DNA of 64,000 nucleotides, taken from Caulobacter soli. Lineage in GTDB: Bacteria; Pseudomonadota; Alphaproteobacteria; Caulobacterales; Caulobacteraceae. Of this stretch, positions 63,299-64,000 are shown in pieces. Position numbers and translations under genes: made by a program. The first letter of the stretch is position 1; every line of letters begins with the position of its first letter. The DNA is taken from assembly GCF_011045195.1 (NCBI RefSeq), contig NZ_CP049199.1, forward strand, positions 3,162,001 to 3,226,000, written 5' to 3'. The notes beneath the pieces are model-generated. The model was not told the origin of the DNA, ran no database searches, and saw only the letters and a program-made list of their open reading frames with translations.

Positions 63299-64000
63299 TT
63301 AGGCGGCGGTCTGGGCCCGGGCGGCCTCGCAGGCCTTTTCCAGCTTGGCGATCGCTTCCGACGCTTCCTCGATGGTGAGGTTCAGCGGCGGCAGCAGGCG
63401 CACGCAGTTGTCGCCGCCGCCGGCGATCAGCAGCTTCTGGTCGCGGGCCAGGACCATGAACTCGCGATTGTTCGGGATCAGCTTGATGCCGATCAGGAAG
63501 CCCTTGCCGCGGATGTCGACGATGACGTCCGGGAAACGATCCTTCAGGCCGTTCAGCTGCTGGACGAAGTAGCCGGCCACCTGCTTGACGTTGTCGAGGA
63601 TCTCGTCGGTGTTGATCGTGTCGAACGCCGCCTTGCCCACGGCCATGGCCAGCGGGTTGCCGCCGAAGGTCGAGCCGTGGACGCCCACGGTCATGCCCTT
63701 GGCCGCCTCGGTGGTGGCCAGGCAGGCGCCGACCGGGAAGCCGCCGCCCAGGGCCTTGGCCACCGCCATGATATCGGGCGCGGCGTCGCTGGCCCACTCG
63801 TAGGCGAACAGCTTGCCGGTCCGGCCCATGCCGCTCTGGACCTCGTCATAGATCAGCAGCACGCCGGCGTCGCGGGTCAGCTGGCGCAGCTCGTTCAGTT
63901 GCTCGACGGTCATGGCGCGGGCGCCGCCCTCGCCCTGAACCGGCTCGATGATGAAGGCCGCCGTGGTCGGCTTGGCCACCGCGGCCTTGATGGCCTCGAT
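63299..64000 (-). CDS. argD: acetylornithine aminotransferase, 3' part (partial at window end)
   Basis: The C-terminal ~233 residues of a class III PLP aminotransferase: [24 protein letters not shown], the PLP-lysine segment [28 protein letters not shown], and [14 protein letters not shown]. It converts N-acetylglutamate semialdehyde to acetylornithine. The 5' end lies beyond position 64000. The next gene downstream is argF. Confidence 0.95.
   Translation of the reverse strand: MEAIKAAVAKPTTAAFIIEPVQGEGGARAMTVEQLNELRQLTRDAGVLLIYDEVQSGMGRTGKLFAYEWASDAAPDIMAVAKALGGGFPVGACLATTEAAKGMTVGVHGSTFGGNPLAMAVGKAAFDTINTDEILDNVKQVAGYFVQQLNGLKDRFPDVIVDIRGKGFLIGIKLIPNNREFMVLARDQKLLIAGGGDNCVRLLPPLNLTIEEASEAIAKLEKACEAARAQTAA

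Overview
The window is GC-rich, densely coded chromosomal DNA, almost certainly from a Caulobacter species. The evidence is the gene repertoire, a TonB receptor, several Tat-exported enzymes, and above all a complete Caulobacter-type sphingolipid locus in the same gene order as in C. crescentus. One tRNA (Gly, CCC), one TPP riboswitch, several REP-like inverted repeats and a few operator-like palindromes are present. I see no prophage, insertion sequence or CRISPR array.

Left part (1-18000): accessory and housekeeping genes. These are a LysR tail, a methyltransferase and MerR regulator diverging from a SoxR-like palindrome, a zeta-toxin-like kinase with a previously easy-to-miss 51-aa partner, riboswitch-controlled thiC, a D-cysteine desulfhydrase overlapping an Asp/Glu-racemase homologue, a repeat protein built of VEKRVEVPVD units that resembles eukaryotic alveolins/articulins, a class A penicillin-binding protein and an HWE histidine kinase. 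From 18000 to 24400 there is a PL10-type pectate lyase behind two ACCGGT palindromes, a pcaF-type thiolase, a cyclophilin, small proteins and an RluF-like pseudouridine synthase.

Centre (24434-40681): the sphingolipid island, in three operons. Operon 1 (+) carries an LptC-like protein, a CDP-glycerol-transferase-like protein, a Wzx-like flippase, acyl-ACP synthetase, CerR reductase, ACP and serine palmitoyltransferase, and ends at a strong terminator. Operon 2 (-) carries a CDP-alcohol phosphatidyltransferase, ceramide kinase (CpgB) and a nucleotidyltransferase-like protein, the ceramide-phosphoglycerate headgroup genes. Operon 3 (+) carries a metallophosphoesterase, a HIT protein, LptF, LptG, ceramide synthase (bCerS) and an NTP-transferase. 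The 4-nt ATGA/GTGA overlaps show tight coupling. The presence of LptC, LptF and LptG homologues among the lipid-making genes suggests a dedicated Lpt-like bridge for exporting sphingolipids; this is the most interesting system in the window.

Right part (40700-64000): a TonB receptor, a second sugar/choline-type nucleotidyltransferase, tRNA-Gly, an HD-domain enzyme, an Old Yellow Enzyme with a MarR regulator, two TraB/GumN paralogues, an XRE/membrane-protein pair with its own palindromic operator, D-glycerate kinase, dCTP deaminase, metZ-apaG, an unexplained three-gene cassette (two paralogous 215-aa proteins flanking a 277-aa protein), Hsp33, a secreted barrel-SUMF1 fusion, a GST, DUF2164, and argF with the 3' part of argD.
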